The position numbers and the translations under genes were made by a program. Below the pieces are notes generated by a model. That model ran no database searches, was not told the origin of the DNA, and saw nothing but the letters and a program-made list of their open reading frames with translations. 64,000 nt of DNA, taken from assembly GCF_000327385.1 (NCBI RefSeq), contig NW_008707001.1, positions 51,190 to 115,189 of the forward strand. The letters are read 5' to 3'. This document shows, in pieces, positions 33,566 through 45,071 of the stretch (its first letter is position 1; each line of letters begins with the position of its first letter). This DNA comes from Lottia gigantea. Its lineage: Eukaryota; Mollusca; Gastropoda; Lottiidae.

Positions 33566-34986
33566 GGTTGTACTATTGTCTGTCTATGGATTTTGTCTTA
33601 AAAAGAGATTAAAGCTCCACTTCTGTTAAATTGTGACCCATGTAGAAAACACATGTCACCCTGTTTCATTGAAATATGGGACACTTCCTGCCCTTTTATT
33701 GTCCCCTCAACTATATCTTCACCCCTTACAATAATCTAACATACTGATTGTGTACATAGAAACTTCAGAGGATAGGAACAAAGGTTAAATTAGGTCAAAG
33801 TTCGGGTCAAAGTTTAATTAAAACTAGGATCAGATTTTAAGTTGTTAATTTTAAACTGGTTAGTGTAGGGTTGAATTTAAAGTTAAGGATGGTATGTGAG
33901 ACAAAAATTTGTTTTATTTGAAATACTGAGGCTGAAGTTTTAGTTATTAATGAATATAGTTCAACAGTTGTTTCTTAGAGCACACTTTCTTCAAATGGTT
34001 GATTTCAGGATGAATTTTCATGTTAAGAGCAGAAGGGGATCTAGGGTTCATAAACCCTTAGTTATTGCCAACGAATCGATAATTTAAATCCATAGACAAC
34101 ATTAAGCTGCATTGGACAATTTTAGCACCCAGGGATATCTTGCAAAATGCCTGAGGTGGGGCCAAAAATGAGAGGCTTCTGTCTGAGGTGATGGCCCCTC
34201 AAGGTCAAGGTCTGAGGGCTGTCTGAGACCCCTAGAAGCCAACAGACTTCAGATTGCCTGAGATGAATGTTGAGAAATTAATTGGCCTAATTTTCAGGTC
34301 AAAATAAGGCATTTCACAGGCTGGAGGTGGAGGTGATAGTCCAATGCCCCACCCCCCTAAATAAGCCACTGATGCACCTGTTAAGAACCACTGGTATTGT
34401 TTTGATTAGATCAATCTTTGTTGATGATTTGACAATGGGTGTTATGACTTGGTCTAGAGCTATGACACTATGACACCCTTTTTGAAGGGGGGCTCAACTA
34501 TAGCGACTCAACAAGTCATTTAAGTCATCTTAATGTTTTAGGGGGGGGGGGGGGGGTCAAAATTTTCTTAGGGGGCCTGGCCCTCCCTGGCCACAGAGCT
34601 GATTGGGGTAGTAGGTTGGATAGAGTGGAGAACAATATTTGTGAAGCTTCTCACCCCCACCCCTGTTTTTCATACTTAGAAGACTTTGTGATAAGTTGAA
34701 GAGTAAAATTAAAACTTTCAGATCACTTTCCTGAAGGCAAGGGGTCTTAAAATCTTGAGCTGTAAGCCTTTATTTCCCCAAAAAATCAGACTATTTTATA
34801 AGAAATTTATCATTTAATGGGCAGCAGAAGTCAAATGACAACTTTTCTTCCTCCATTTTCCTAAAATGAAGAAATTTGTTTATGTTTTGAAATGTCAATC
34901 AAAAATCTGTCGTCTGCTTGTCACTGAAGAGTTTTTCTCCACTGAATTTGCATGATCATTCTCCCTTTTTGGGGAAAAATAATGAA
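33566..34986. other. Unique spacer, locally GC-rich
   Basis: Between about 34100 and 34660 the sequence is richer in G and C than its surroundings (AAAATGCCTGAGGTGGGGCC, CCCACCCCCCTAAATAAGCC), but no frame is supported. It contains the 16 G run listed separately. Confidence 0.45.
34541..34556 (+). repeat. Run of 16 guanines
   Basis: An uninterrupted G16 tract, followed 15 bp later by another GGGGG. It could form G-quadruplex structures in DNA or RNA. Its exact length is prone to sequencing error. Confidence 0.9.
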
Positions 34987-35073
34987 ATGTACCCTATTTT
35001 TGAAAAAGATCAGAAAATCTTTAGGGATGTTGGTGTGGAAGAGAGTTGGGGCACATTGAATAGGGATCTGTGG
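34987..35073 (+). CDS. Candidate coding exon (29 codons) with strong donor
   Basis: ATG with G at -3 opens a frame beginning MYPIFEKDQKIF and ending RDLW at TGG|GTAAGT in phase 0. The donor is the full consensus. The peptide is mixed and charged, unlike the repetitive frames. The frame is also open upstream to 34918 without an earlier ATG. It could be another first exon of the same series or a chance frame in a less AT-rich patch. Not recognised as any family. Confidence 0.3.
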
Positions 35074-36560
35074 GTAAGTGTTGGGGCAGGGGTACTACAG
35101 GATCATCTATTTTTGGGGGGCATAGAGAGAAGAGTGTGGGTTTTGCCTTTTCATATTTTCTAGTTTTTTTTTCATGATCACAAGGAGTAATTCACTTTCA
35201 AACCATCATACAAAGACAGACAATTTCTAGAAATACATTTTGCTATGTGTCACCCTTAAACATTTTGGAATAAAATTCCCGAATTTTGAGAAGAAAAACT
35301 TTTTTTTTGCAGCTTAATCCAGTTTATTCCCCTCTGCTTTCTTTGATTTTGATTTTTCTTCCGTTGGAATATGTTTTGATTCCCCACCCACCCAACAAAA
35401 CTTCACCCCCTCTCACTGTTCAATTTCATATCTTTCTGAGATTTTGCTAAAGTTTGATTCTGAAGTGTGAGATTGCTACAGACAAATTTAAATTACATGT
35501 TCATTAAAAAGAGTTCTTTCCCTTAGTATTGAATTGGGTTTTTAAATTCCTGTGGTGTTCTGGCTTTCTTTGGCCACAAAACTGTCCTTTGCTTGGCTTC
35601 TCTTTTATTGTTGAATAAGCCTTGTTATGTTTTGTCAAAAATTAGGTTTTATGTCTTTTGACAAGACTCTTTTGAGCACCTAAACCATTTTCTCCAAGAA
35701 ATGTAACAAGTCGTCACTGGCTCTGTTCCGATCATTGGGGGACGCTTGTTTCACTTGTGCTAGAAATAAAACTGATCTAAAATTTATTTGCCTTGAATCT
35801 TTATTCTCACCCAAATGACAATTCTCTCTCACTAGAGGTTACATCTACAAGCCTGTGCCTGTGCCTGTGCTTTCGTAACATAACACAATGTTACATCCTA
35901 AAATTCCACGTAATAAAGAATGTATGGTGTTTTTGTGTCTGAAGTAGGAGAAAACATATCAAATTCAAATCCTACACCTCTTCAAGTATCACCACTTTAA
36001 AAATAACAGATTTTATCATTTCAATGAAGCAAGATGGAGTGGCAGATCTTTTTCTCTCAAACTGAATTTTTATTGAGTTCTAAATCTTATCAAAACATTT
36101 TCAGTTTACTGTTTTTTTTTGTTTGGATAAAAACTTCCTATTAGTTTGTTTTCAGTGGTTCATATTATAAGATTTTGATAGTTGTCTGAGAAAATTGAAT
36201 TTCTAGAGTTTTAAAAAATTGCCCTAAAAACCAAAATATTTGAAAGAAAATGAACTAGTATGGCTCCATGGCTTCAAATGTAAATTGGGTTCAAACAGAA
36301 AGTTAAAAATATTGTCTGTCTTCAGTTTGCTGTCTTTTCTGTTGTAACAGTTTACATTGCCTGTCTTGATCAGTGTTTTGAAACCACAGTGAAATGTAAA
36401 ACTATATTACATTGTGTCTCTGTAGTTTGTACGACAAGAGACAACATTAGCTCCAGTCAGATTTCTCTGATTTCTATGAAGTGATTAAATACTTAAAGAA
36501 TTATTGAATTAAATTGATAATATATTTCTCAATGGCTTGTGAAGATCATTGTCAATATTA
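35074..36560. other. Unique intron-like spacer
   Basis: T-rich on the plus strand, with a C-rich patch (CCCCACCCACCCAACAAAAC) at 35382 and a GTGCCT triplet repeat at 35864. No supported gene. Confidence 0.45.
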
Positions 36561-36565
36561 TACTT

Positions 36566-36885
36566 CTTGTTATGAATAGAATATTCATTTTTATACAGCT
36601 AATTCAGCCAAAATATCACTTAACTAGTGTTTTTTTATCACAACTCTGAAATAATTTGGTGGGATTAGTTCTCAATATTGATCAAATATTTCTTTACAGC
36701 AATTCCAGCAAAAATTTCATTAAACCAGTGTTTCTTTTGCACCTAATCTGAAATGATTTTGTGGAATTAGTTATGAATTTGAATGGGATATTCTATTTTT
36801 ATAGATAATTCCAGCCAAAGTACCTCTTCAAAATAGTTATTTTTTGCATCTCGTTTGAAATAATTAGGTAAAATAAGTTCTTAAA
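36566..36885. repeat. Three diverged copies, about 115 bp
   Basis: ACAGCTAATTCAGCCAAAAT, ACAGCAATTCCAGCAAAAAT and TAGATAATTCCAGCCAAAGT each precede a TTTTGCACCTAATCTGAAAT-like block and a GGTGGGATTAGTT-like block. Old tandem triplication. Confidence 0.6.
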
Positions 36886-37151
36886 TTGAATAAAGTATCA
36901 TCTTTTACAAGTATTACAACGTAACATAGAATTTTCAAGGAGGAATTGTAATTTTACCAGAAAGATATTTTCTAGTCCAATAAAATTACATTTGTAAATA
37001 TTGACATCAATATGGCCATTTCATTAAAATAAATAATGTCAATTCTTGAATATATGAATAATAATTGAGGGAAGAAATGACTTAGATATATAAATGATTG
37101 TAAAGATAAACACATGAATTAATGGATGAATTAGCAAACAAATGTATAACA

Positions 37152-37452
37152 TATTTAAATGAATGAAAGAATGAATGATCAAATGAATGAATCAAATGAA
37201 TGAATGATCAAATGAAAGAATGAATGAATGATTGAATTAATGGAAAATGACAACATATATTATTAAATGAATGAATGAAAGAATGAATGTAAGAATGAAT
37301 GACTAAATGAATTAAAATGATGAATGATCTAATCATTGAATGAATGAATGATTGAATATGATTGAATGCGATTGAATGATCTAATGATTGAATGAATGAA
37401 TGAAGGAATTAAAGAATGAATGAATGAAGGAAGGAAGGAAGGAAGGAAGGAA
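37152..37452. repeat. Impure GAAT/GAAG microsatellite
   Basis: AATGAATGAATC, GAATGATCAAATGAATG and finally (GGAA)n make up about 300 bp, with many interruptions. Confidence 0.85.
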
Positions 37453-37631
37453 TAAACATACAATGTATAAATAATTGAAATATGAAAATAGATTGAAAAG
37501 TTGATTAATAAAGTTTTTCAGAATTTAAATAAATTATTCTATTTTTCTATGAATAAATTAATTTAACAATTTTATTATAGATTTTCATTTTTATCTTGTC
37601 TGAATTAATTCATTTATGCAGAATTTTGATT

Positions 37632-37658
37632 GTTTTTCTTTTATCTTTTCAGGTAAGT
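37632..37658 (+). other. Recursive-splicing (ratchet) site candidate
   Basis: GTTTTTCTTTTATCTTTTCA runs into G|GTAAGTTC, so a strong pyrimidine tract and AG sit directly against a perfect GTAAGT donor at 37652/37653. This is the best such site in the window and lies between the mini-exon candidates at 34987 and 39855. No ATG precedes it, so it is not a first exon. A microexon or ordinary exon whose donor is further on is the alternative. Confidence 0.55.
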
Positions 37659-38227
37659 TCATTTTGAAGTTTTAAAATATCAAGGTTATATTCAAGATCA
37701 AAGGTTAGATTTGGGATCATTGATTTATTAAAAGGGTCAACTCCAGACTCCATGAATTGGGGGTACAAATAGGGTAGCAGACATGCAAAACTAGGGTTGA
37801 AATTCCAATTTCCAAAGTTTTTAATTTTCAAATTTTTTGACTATTTTCACTATTTCAATTGCTGGTATATATTTGGGCCTTCACTATAAAGCTGTTATAC
37901 AGAGCTTAATTTAAGTTAAATTACAAGAACAAAAAAGACAATATCAATACACAGATGTATATGGGATCATCCTCAAACTTTGAGACTTTACAATCCCTGT
38001 AAATATAAGCCTGGTCCCCACTTTAAGAAGTCCAACCCTGCTACAGTAACCTTGACATCACTAGAAATCTAAACATTGCCATGATAAATATGGTGAGAGA
38101 TTTAGAATTAAAATGATAAAAACAGACTGTGACATTCTGTAGACAGATGTAAAACTCGTTATTGTTACAAACTGAGAGTTACTGTCCTTCTCTTCTGTAC
38201 TTTAAATAAAATAGTGTTTGATTAGTG

Positions 38228-38428
38228 GCTTAGATCATAATCTGTGGGCCTGATGGTGTTCGGACCTTCAGGCCTCTCCTCGTAGACACACCTCTCATAT
38301 TTGAGACAGTTGAAAATCCAAAAAGAGCAGGCTAATGCAGCTGTCCTGGCAGAATTTCCTTCACCGACCCTCTTAGCCTACATGGTGCAGAAAAGTAGGA
38401 TGTAAAACTCCATTCATTTCATTTTATA
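38228..38428 (+). mobile_element. SINE-like element copy
   Basis: Family landmarks: CAGTTGAAAATCCAAAAAGA, GCTAATGCAGCTGTCCTGGC, AGAATTTCCTTCACCGACCC, TACATGGTGCAGAAAAGTAG, GATGTAAAACTCCATTCATT. The central CATTGCACACTGCATGG block is deleted. The GATGGGACAATAAACC block is altered. Confidence 0.75.
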
Positions 38429-38524
38429 GCTCAAACGTCAAACCATGAAGCGTTTCCTTATTGGATTTCTGCCCCAAAACAACAGCACACAACACCTTCA
38501 CCAATATCTGTGATAAGCTTGTTC

Positions 38525-38650
38525 GTGGTTATTTCTGTGCTAAAGTCCTGGCAAAATTTCCCTCGTTGAACACTGCATTGTGTTGCCTGTCTTCATTAAC
38601 TCAATTAGGTGCAGAAGAGTATGTCTTAAAACTACTCCATTTCATGGTTA
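38525..38650 (+). mobile_element. SINE-like element, second partial copy
   Basis: TGTGCTAAAGTCCTGGCAAA, TTTCCCTCGTTGAACACTGC, TTGCCTGTCTTCATTAACTC and AGGTGCAGAAGAGTATGTCT, then AAAACTACTCCATTTCAT. It lies 100 bp after the previous copy in the same orientation. The 93-codon frame across it is an artefact. Confidence 0.75.
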
Positions 38651-38678
38651 TTTCCCTTATTGCGTACTGCATAGTTCA

Positions 38679-38795
38679 CCAAACACTAGTTCTAGGATGT
38701 CCTAGGTTCTTATCTTCTAACATTGATTCTAGGATATCCTAACGCTAAGATGAGAAGATACGAAACTAGGACATCCTAGAGCTCAGATTGTTTGG
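38679..38795. repeat. Large hairpin, arms about 41 bp
   Basis: CCAAACACTAGTTCTAGGAT, GTCCTAGGTTCTTATCTTCT on the left pairs with AGAAGATACGAAACTAGGAC, ATCCTAGAGCTCAGATTGTTTGG on the right. The roughly 35 bp centre contains another TTCTAGGATATCCTA palindrome. It is either a foldback element inserted beside the SINE or a structured RNA if transcribed. Confidence 0.75.
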
Positions 38796-39854
38796 AGATT
38801 ATGCGGCCAGGGTGTACTATGGATTATAACACTATTTGTGATTTGTTGGTTAATTGAGAGGTCTGGTCATTTCTTTTTCCCAGTAAATATGGTATATCTA
38901 TCTTCCCTGCTGGGCATTAAAGATAAGGGTGATTTATAAGTGCCACTGTTTGTTCCTGGGTAGGGCCTGTGGGTGGGGCTTCAGGGTTGGGCTAAACAGT
39001 AGCAGTGTAATGAGTTACATGTCAAGTTTGAATTTATACCAGTTCAGTAATGAAAATTCACCCTGGAAATGTAATTTGATGTTAAAAAACAGAAACAATG
39101 AGAAGAATTTCAGGGAACTTTTTCATCAATTAAATTAGCTATATAATGATTTACTCAATTGTTATCCTGAAAGTAAAAAATAATCATTCTGTCTCAATTT
39201 GAAAAGATCCAAGAAGATTGGGATTTTAAGAAAGTTATATTCACTTTAACTACCAGTATGGATGATCAAATCTTGTGGGTTTCTATTTCAAGATGAAAAT
39301 GCCAAAACAGAAGCCAAAAAAAAAACATCTTTGAATTCCAAATTTTCTTTTCCTGATTCAGTTTTAGACTCAATTTAAGACAAAAGAGATAAAACTAAGC
39401 CTGGAATTCCAATGTTTTCACTTTAATTTTCGGCTACTGGAATTCTTGAAGTTACGAGGAACTTTGGCAGGAATTTCTTAGATTTTGGTGATAGATTAAA
39501 TACAGAAACTCGGATCAAACTTTCAGATACTTTCTTCATTTCTGAAGATAATTTGTTATCTTTTGGGCCGAGAAATAATCTACAGTAGGGCCAGTTTGGA
39601 TATCACATTTCATAAAATGACCTCACCCAAATTCTATACTGGCACCACAGGAAGTTCTAACCAATGAAATCGCAGGAATATTATGAACTTTGACCTCTAA
39701 CATCTGTTGGGGGGTAAGAAATAGTTTGATATTATACATGGTGAAGACATTAGCCCAGTTTCTTGCTTCTTTTCATATAGACGCCATTTTGGTTTTGAAA
39801 CTGTAAGAAGGAAGTTTGTAATTATTTTATTTCTGTGTGAGTTTTTTATCCAAG
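38796..39854. other. Unique spacer and possible 5' UTR
   Basis: No repeat is seen. The 39700-39854 part, with CATATAGACGCCATTTTGGT, could be 5' UTR of the exon at 39855. The 69-codon frame at 38929 has no supporting features. Confidence 0.4.
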
Positions 39855-39884
39855 ATGTGGCCGGCACCTTTAGGAAACCATTTG
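39855..39884 (+). CDS. Probable alternative first coding exon (10 codons)
   Basis: ATG in good context (AAGATG, A at -3) encodes MWPAPLGNHL and ends at TTG|GTAAAT in phase 0. The CCGGCACC core is GC-rich in an AT-rich background. It resembles the exon at 44101, which starts MWLPL: both open M-W with prolines following. This suggests duplicated or functionally similar N-terminal exons of one gene. The downstream protein is outside the window and the product is unknown. Confidence 0.45.
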
Positions 39885-40124
39885 GTAAATATTCTTTTAT
39901 TTTTAAATTTTAGGAATCCTTTATTTCCAATCTTATTGCTGAATCTCAAATTCCCTGAACTTTGGTTATTGATTTGTGTTTAAACTTATTTTTGAAAGTT
40001 TTTATAGTTGAAAATATTCTAAAAACTAGGCTCAAGTTTTATCTTTTGATAAAAGTTTTGAAACGGCAATGAAACATAAGTGATGCTATATGACCTAGTT
40101 TTCGAGGTTTTCGAGATTTTCTGT

Positions 40125-40640
40125 GGGTGTTGGAATTTACATACAGTAGCACATAGTATTGTTTACAAGAACAAAAAAATCGGATATAAAAGACGTCTGA
40201 AACAATGGCCGAAACTTTCTTTCAATTCCATAATAATTTTACTTTTAAAAGTTTGATGGAATTTATGAGAAAGAGGTCTTGGAATTTACATAAAGTAACC
40301 ACATGGTTTCTCTGACTACTGTTTACTGGAATAAAAGTTTACAATATGAAAATGACGTCTAAAACAATGGCTCAAACCTAAGATTCCATAATAATTTTAC
40401 TTTCAAAAAGTTTGATAGACATTATGAAAATTTGGTCTTGGAGCAAACACTATACAAATCCTCTATAAAACACTGACCAAAATTTTTAATTGATCTGCCA
40501 AACAGTTTTAAACTCTGTGAATTTATGAAAATATGGTCATGGAATTTCTTCAGTCTGCCTTATAGTTTTAAACTCTGTGAATTTATACAGTAGCCACTTG
40601 GTTTCTCTACTCAAATTAAAAACATGTCTAAAACATGGAC
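40125..40640. repeat. Diverged tandem copies, about 151 bp
   Basis: TTGGAATTTACATACAGTAG (40129) and TTGGAATTTACATAAAGTAA (40280) start two copies sharing GACGTCTGAAACAATGGC/GACGTCTAAAACAATGGC and CCATAATAATTTTACTTT. Shorter related pieces (TTTTAAACTCTGTGAATTTA twice) continue to 40640. Confidence 0.7.
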
Positions 40641-40662
40641 CAAATGTTTGAATACACCAAGC

Positions 40663-40692
40663 GTGAAGCAGACCGTGCTTACTCTTTCCATC
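40663..40692 (+). mobile_element. Element A fragment
   Basis: GTGAAGCAGACCGTGCTTAC followed by TCTTTCC matches the start of the element at 19738 (GCGAAGCAGGCCATGCTTAC). Confidence 0.45.
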
Positions 40693-41560
40693 TTGGAATA
40701 ATTTTTATACACCAGTATAGGAGAATATCTTCTATAACACCTATAACCAGTCAACCATGTGGGTTAACATCCGAAAAAATTATCTACTGGAGATAAACTG
40801 AGACCAACATTTTTTTTAGATCACAAAGGCCCCCTTCCTCAGAGACAGACACACAAGAAATCTCAGTTGAACATATCTTAGAATTAAATTATAATGATTC
40901 TGTCTAATTTGTGTATGAAATTTTATTTTACCAAAAAGTCAAATGTAAAAAACGAAATTAAATATATACTCATTTCTCAGCATGGTTTCAGCAGGGACAC
41001 ACGTGTTAAAACATGGAAGCTATAAACTTTATAATTTTGGTTGGAAGTGGCAGGAAATGCACCAGAATCTGAGTTGTAAATTTGTTTATAAAATTGAGAA
41101 ATGTCAAGTTTTAAGTCTATAAGGCTAGAGTTAGGTGGAGAACCAAACCCACATCTGGTGGTAATTTATATAAGAGATATTCTTATATAAATATATATAT
41201 ATTACACTGGTATTTATTGTTCCTACAGACCAGTAGATTTCAGGCAGGAACTTTACTTTAAGTAATATAGAAATATTCTTTCTTTTAAATATGCTTCACT
41301 TTTTCCTTTTTTCTTTTTACTGACAGACCAATAGACTTCATTATTAAAACTAAATGACAGATTTGATGAATAAATAAACTTGTTAGATAATTTCAGTATT
41401 CATAGACGTTACAATTTGACTTTCGTCACCAAAAGATGTCGAAAAGTCATTTGCATAATTTGTTGTGAAGCGTAAATGTTACTAGCTTCCAGTTTGGCTG
41501 CTCCATTTCTCTATATTATGAGTTATTCTCAAAACTGATATTGTGTTGTACTTTTGTACA
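40693..41560. other. Unique AT-rich spacer
   Basis: A small TATATATA run lies near 41190. No gene or array is seen. Confidence 0.45.
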
Positions 41561-41564
41561 ATAC

Positions 41565-41820
41565 AGAAGTCATCTGTATAATTTGTGAAAGTAGAAGTTG
41601 TTGTTGAAGTCATCTGTAGAAGTTGTTGTGGAAGTCATCTGTATAAATTGTTATGAAAGTCATCTGTAGAAGTTGTTGTGAAAGTCATTGTGGAAGTCAT
41701 CTGTAGAAGTTGTTGTGGAAGTCATCTGTAGAAGTTGTTATGGAAGTCATCTGTAGAAGTTGTTGTGGAAGTCATCTGTAGAAGTTGTTATGAAAGTCAT
41801 CTGTATAAATTGTTATGAAA
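41565..41820. repeat. 25 bp minisatellite, about 10 units
   Basis: The unit is GTCATCTGTAGAAGTTGTTG followed by TGGAA, with TATAAATTGTTATGAAA variants at both ends. Confidence 0.92.
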
Positions 41821-43350
41821 GAGAGATGTTACTAGCTGATATCATGATTATCTCTTTAGTCTTTCTGACTTATCGTTTAGTTTGTTTAGTTGATGGTAGA
41901 TAATTATCGGTTGGTTTAGCCTGTTGGATTATTACCATAGTAATTAACAATGATGGTTTTCTAATTTGAATAATCGGTCATTATGACTGAATTCTGATTG
42001 ACATAGAAAAGACAGACGTACTAGAAGTTGTTTTATTTAAAGAGGTGGTGAGGGGACAGTATCATAGCACAGATTTCATTTGGAAGGGACATCCAAGAGG
42101 TTAGGTTAAGGTTTTAGAGTCATGGTATAAATAAACCAAGTACTAACGATCTGAGCGAAAACGAAAATCCGAACTCCAAAACAACATTTTGGTGAAACAT
42201 TGGTAGTTGCTAATAAACTATGGGCTACTCCGACGCAATTTTGGAAATGAAAGTAGAATAAAAATTTTCCTGAAACATGTTTCTGATAAACTTTTAAAAT
42301 CATTTAAACTATCATCAATAATTTTAGTGTAAAAGGAAAATGATTTTGTTTGACATATTGAGAATATTATTCAGTTGGTCAAACTCAGTAATTTGGTAGT
42401 GGGAAATAATCAATACTAGTACTAGAGCAACGTTAATTAGGCGATGTGAATCGATGCGTGAACATGGGACGTGAATAACTCGATACACAATGATGTCATC
42501 ATGAATATTAATGAGCTGACAACATCTGTTACATTGATTTGTCAAATGATTTTAATAATTTGATGTTATATCTATATTTATTGTGTTAAAATTAATAGTT
42601 TTTGTAAAGAATCATAGCGCAGTTCATGACAATATCGACACATTTTAAATTAATATTACTGGTGTTTCTAGTTCTAATTGTGAGTTAACTTTGACAATTT
42701 TGATACTCTGATTTCCATTATTTTGTAAAGTTGATATGATTTGAATTTGGGTTTGAGGCAGAGTTAACCAAATCAATTCATAATTTTGTGTCAGATATTA
42801 ATTGACGTCTATGGTTAAAGATTTGCCCAATTTAGTTTGCTTGAAGAATTGGTGTTCGAGAAAATGATTTAATAATTTGGATACAATTGTACCACAGAAA
42901 GAGCTAACACTGGTTTTAACAGACACGCTCAAGTTGATGTTCCCAATTGACTAAAAATATATTTATTCACAACTATGTCTTTATAACAGTTGAAATAAAA
43001 ATTAAATAATCAATTCCAAAGTTCTAGATGACTGACACATTTATTATGCAGAATTCAGCAATTTTGCTGGTAACGCTCGAGCGGATATTCAGCTGTAATA
43101 TGATTAAATGGTTTGTCTGGGTTTAATAGAACAGCAGCCATTTTACAGTGGTAAAGACAGTATTTAATATTCCCTTCTGGGACGTCAGAGTAATTGGACT
43201 GAGAAGTTAGAACGTGGCGTTAATCTGTCCAGACTTCGATCTTTATTCTCTTCCAGTAATTGCTCATGGGTTTCTAGATTTTATCTTGTGATACAATGTA
43301 TAACAGTGTAGAAAACTAGAGTTATATCAGATAGTTACTGGTATGAATTA
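41821..43350. other. Unique spacer
   Basis: No array is seen. Includes the motif-dense stretch at 42420-42560, listed separately. Two minus-strand frames near 42.1-42.5 kb have no domain or splice support. Confidence 0.45.
42420..42560. promoter_or_regulatory. Possible enhancer or conserved non-coding element
   Basis: A compact run of binding-site-like words: ACGTTAATTAG (homeodomain), the palindrome TGATGTCATCA (bZIP-like), ATGAATATTAATGAG (POU/homeodomain) and ACATCTGT (bHLH). It has no repeats and a higher sequence complexity than the flanks. This is a pattern judgement only. Confidence 0.25.
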
Positions 43351-43354
43351 GAAC

Positions 43355-43560
43355 AAGATTCTGAAGTCTTCAAGACTAATTGGGACTCAAGTTTCAGTTG
43401 GGTTAGTGATCAACACACACTGGAGTCCTTGTATTGAGTTTAAAAACAAAAGCACCGGCACAGGAGTAGTTCTTAAGTCAAGACCAATTGGGAGTCAAGT
43501 TTTATTTGGTTTTGATGATCAACAGACATTGGAGTTGTTCAGTCTTTCGTGTTGTGTTTC
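43355..43560. repeat. Diverged tandem duplication, about 112 bp
   Basis: CAAGACTAATTGGGACTCAA, GTTTCAGTTGGGTTAGTGAT and CAACACACACTGGAGT recur as CAAGACCAATTGGGAGTCAA, GTTTTATTTGGTTTTGATGA and CAACAGACATTGGAGT. The 104-codon frame at 43406 spans it and is probably fortuitous, possibly 5' UTR of the exon at 44101. Confidence 0.65.
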
Positions 43561-44100
43561 AAGAATTGGAATTGGTGTTCACAATGAGTCATCATTAAGA
43601 GTGAAACAGGACTGTAGATATAATTCTCTTAAAAATCAAAGGCCTTGGGTCAAGAAGCAAGAATCATTTTCTAGTCTTACTTCGAATAAATGCTGTGGGA
43701 CATTTTCATTGAAGACTTGAAAAAAAAAATACTGTGTGCTTTGGATGAGTGTTTCTCAGGAATATGATTTGATTGAATTCAAAACCTTTAGATTCTGAAA
43801 GATAGAAGTTAGATTAAAAACTTGAAGTCTTAAGATCTGTCATGATTTAGATTTTACAATCTTTAATGAAGACTTCAAACAGAAAAACTTAATGAATCTG
43901 ATGATTTTATGTCAAATTTAAGCAATTCTACAAAACACTCAGGATTTTTACGAGCTGTAAACTGGGACAGAAAGTAAATTGGAATAAAAAGAGACAGAGA
44001 AAGAATTGAGGAATAATCAGGGAAAATTATTTTCTCAAACTGGTTAAGTTTACGAGTTTAAGTGTGTTTTATTTCGGATCGTGAACAAAAGACTGGATAA

Positions 44101-44136
44101 ATGTGGCTTCCACTTCGTCTTCCAGCCCCTGTGATG
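44101..44136 (+). CDS. Probable alternative first coding exon (12 codons)
   Basis: ATG encodes MWLPLRLPAPVM, ending at ATG|GTAAAT in phase 0. Codons CTT CCA CTT CGT CTT CCA GCC CCT are pyrimidine- and GC-rich against an AT-rich background. The MW start and prolines echo MWPAPLGNHL at 39855. The start context is weak at -3 (T). The common exons would lie beyond 64 kb. The gene is not recognised. Confidence 0.45.
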
Positions 44137-45070
44137 GTAAATATTTTTATCCATTCTTTCTTTGGTTGAGTTTTGTCAACTTTAACAGTATTCTATCAAT
44201 CGACACATTGCAGTAAAACATGCTGTCATACTGCGTATTGTTTCACTCGGTTGTGTATTGATACTTCATCAAACAGGGCATACTAAGACAATATTACCCG
44301 GTTTCAACTGAGAATTGTAAAGTAAAGCAAGTTTGAAGCTAACTTAGAGTCAGCCTTATTGCCGAACACTTTGCATTTTACACTGAGTTTATCTGGTTCC
44401 CAAACTTGATCACAAAGTCTCACATTATCAACAACTCATGATGCACAAGACTACCATTTAGACCAGTAAGAAATGCAATAGACGGGAAAGACTAGTACCC
44501 CCCATATTTCCGAATGAAAAAAAGGCTGGGTTTTTGAATTTCCACTGGTTAAGTAAAAGTCGGCTTTAAGCTAGCTTTCAGTTGGCCCCCCGATAAATTG
44601 CTGAATGCAAAAAAAAAGGGTTTTCGGTTCCCTAGTGGAAACACCTATTTGTCTTATTATATTTATAATATTGATAGCTAATGATGTAATTAAAAATTAA
44701 CCATATATAATTGTAAAAGCAGAGAAAATTGTGATATTTAAAACAACTTTATTAAAAATATTATAAAATAGCTTTGATTAAAATAATAAAACCACAGTTA
44801 ATAATAAATATTATATACTGATACTATAGTTAAGAATTGATATTTAAATCCACTTAATTGATGTCATTATAAATTTAAATCATTCATTTCCTTTCCACTC
44901 CAATTATATAGGAATAACTGGGAGGTCTGTTGTTCATCAATATAACATATCGGGAGTTTTACTTCCTATTCTGAGCTTTATTCTTTCCAGTAACTGAAGA
45001 TGATTTTAGTGATCAAAGGCTTTATATTTGAAACTGAGACCTCATTCTCAAAAACCGAACGTACGATTTG
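44137..45070. other. Intron-like spacer
   Basis: Contains two similar patches, GAATGAAAAAAAGGCTGGGT (44512) and GAATGCAAAAAAAAAGGGTT (44603), each followed by TTTTCGG/TTGAATT. Otherwise unique AT-rich sequence. Confidence 0.45.
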
Positions 45071-45071
45071 A

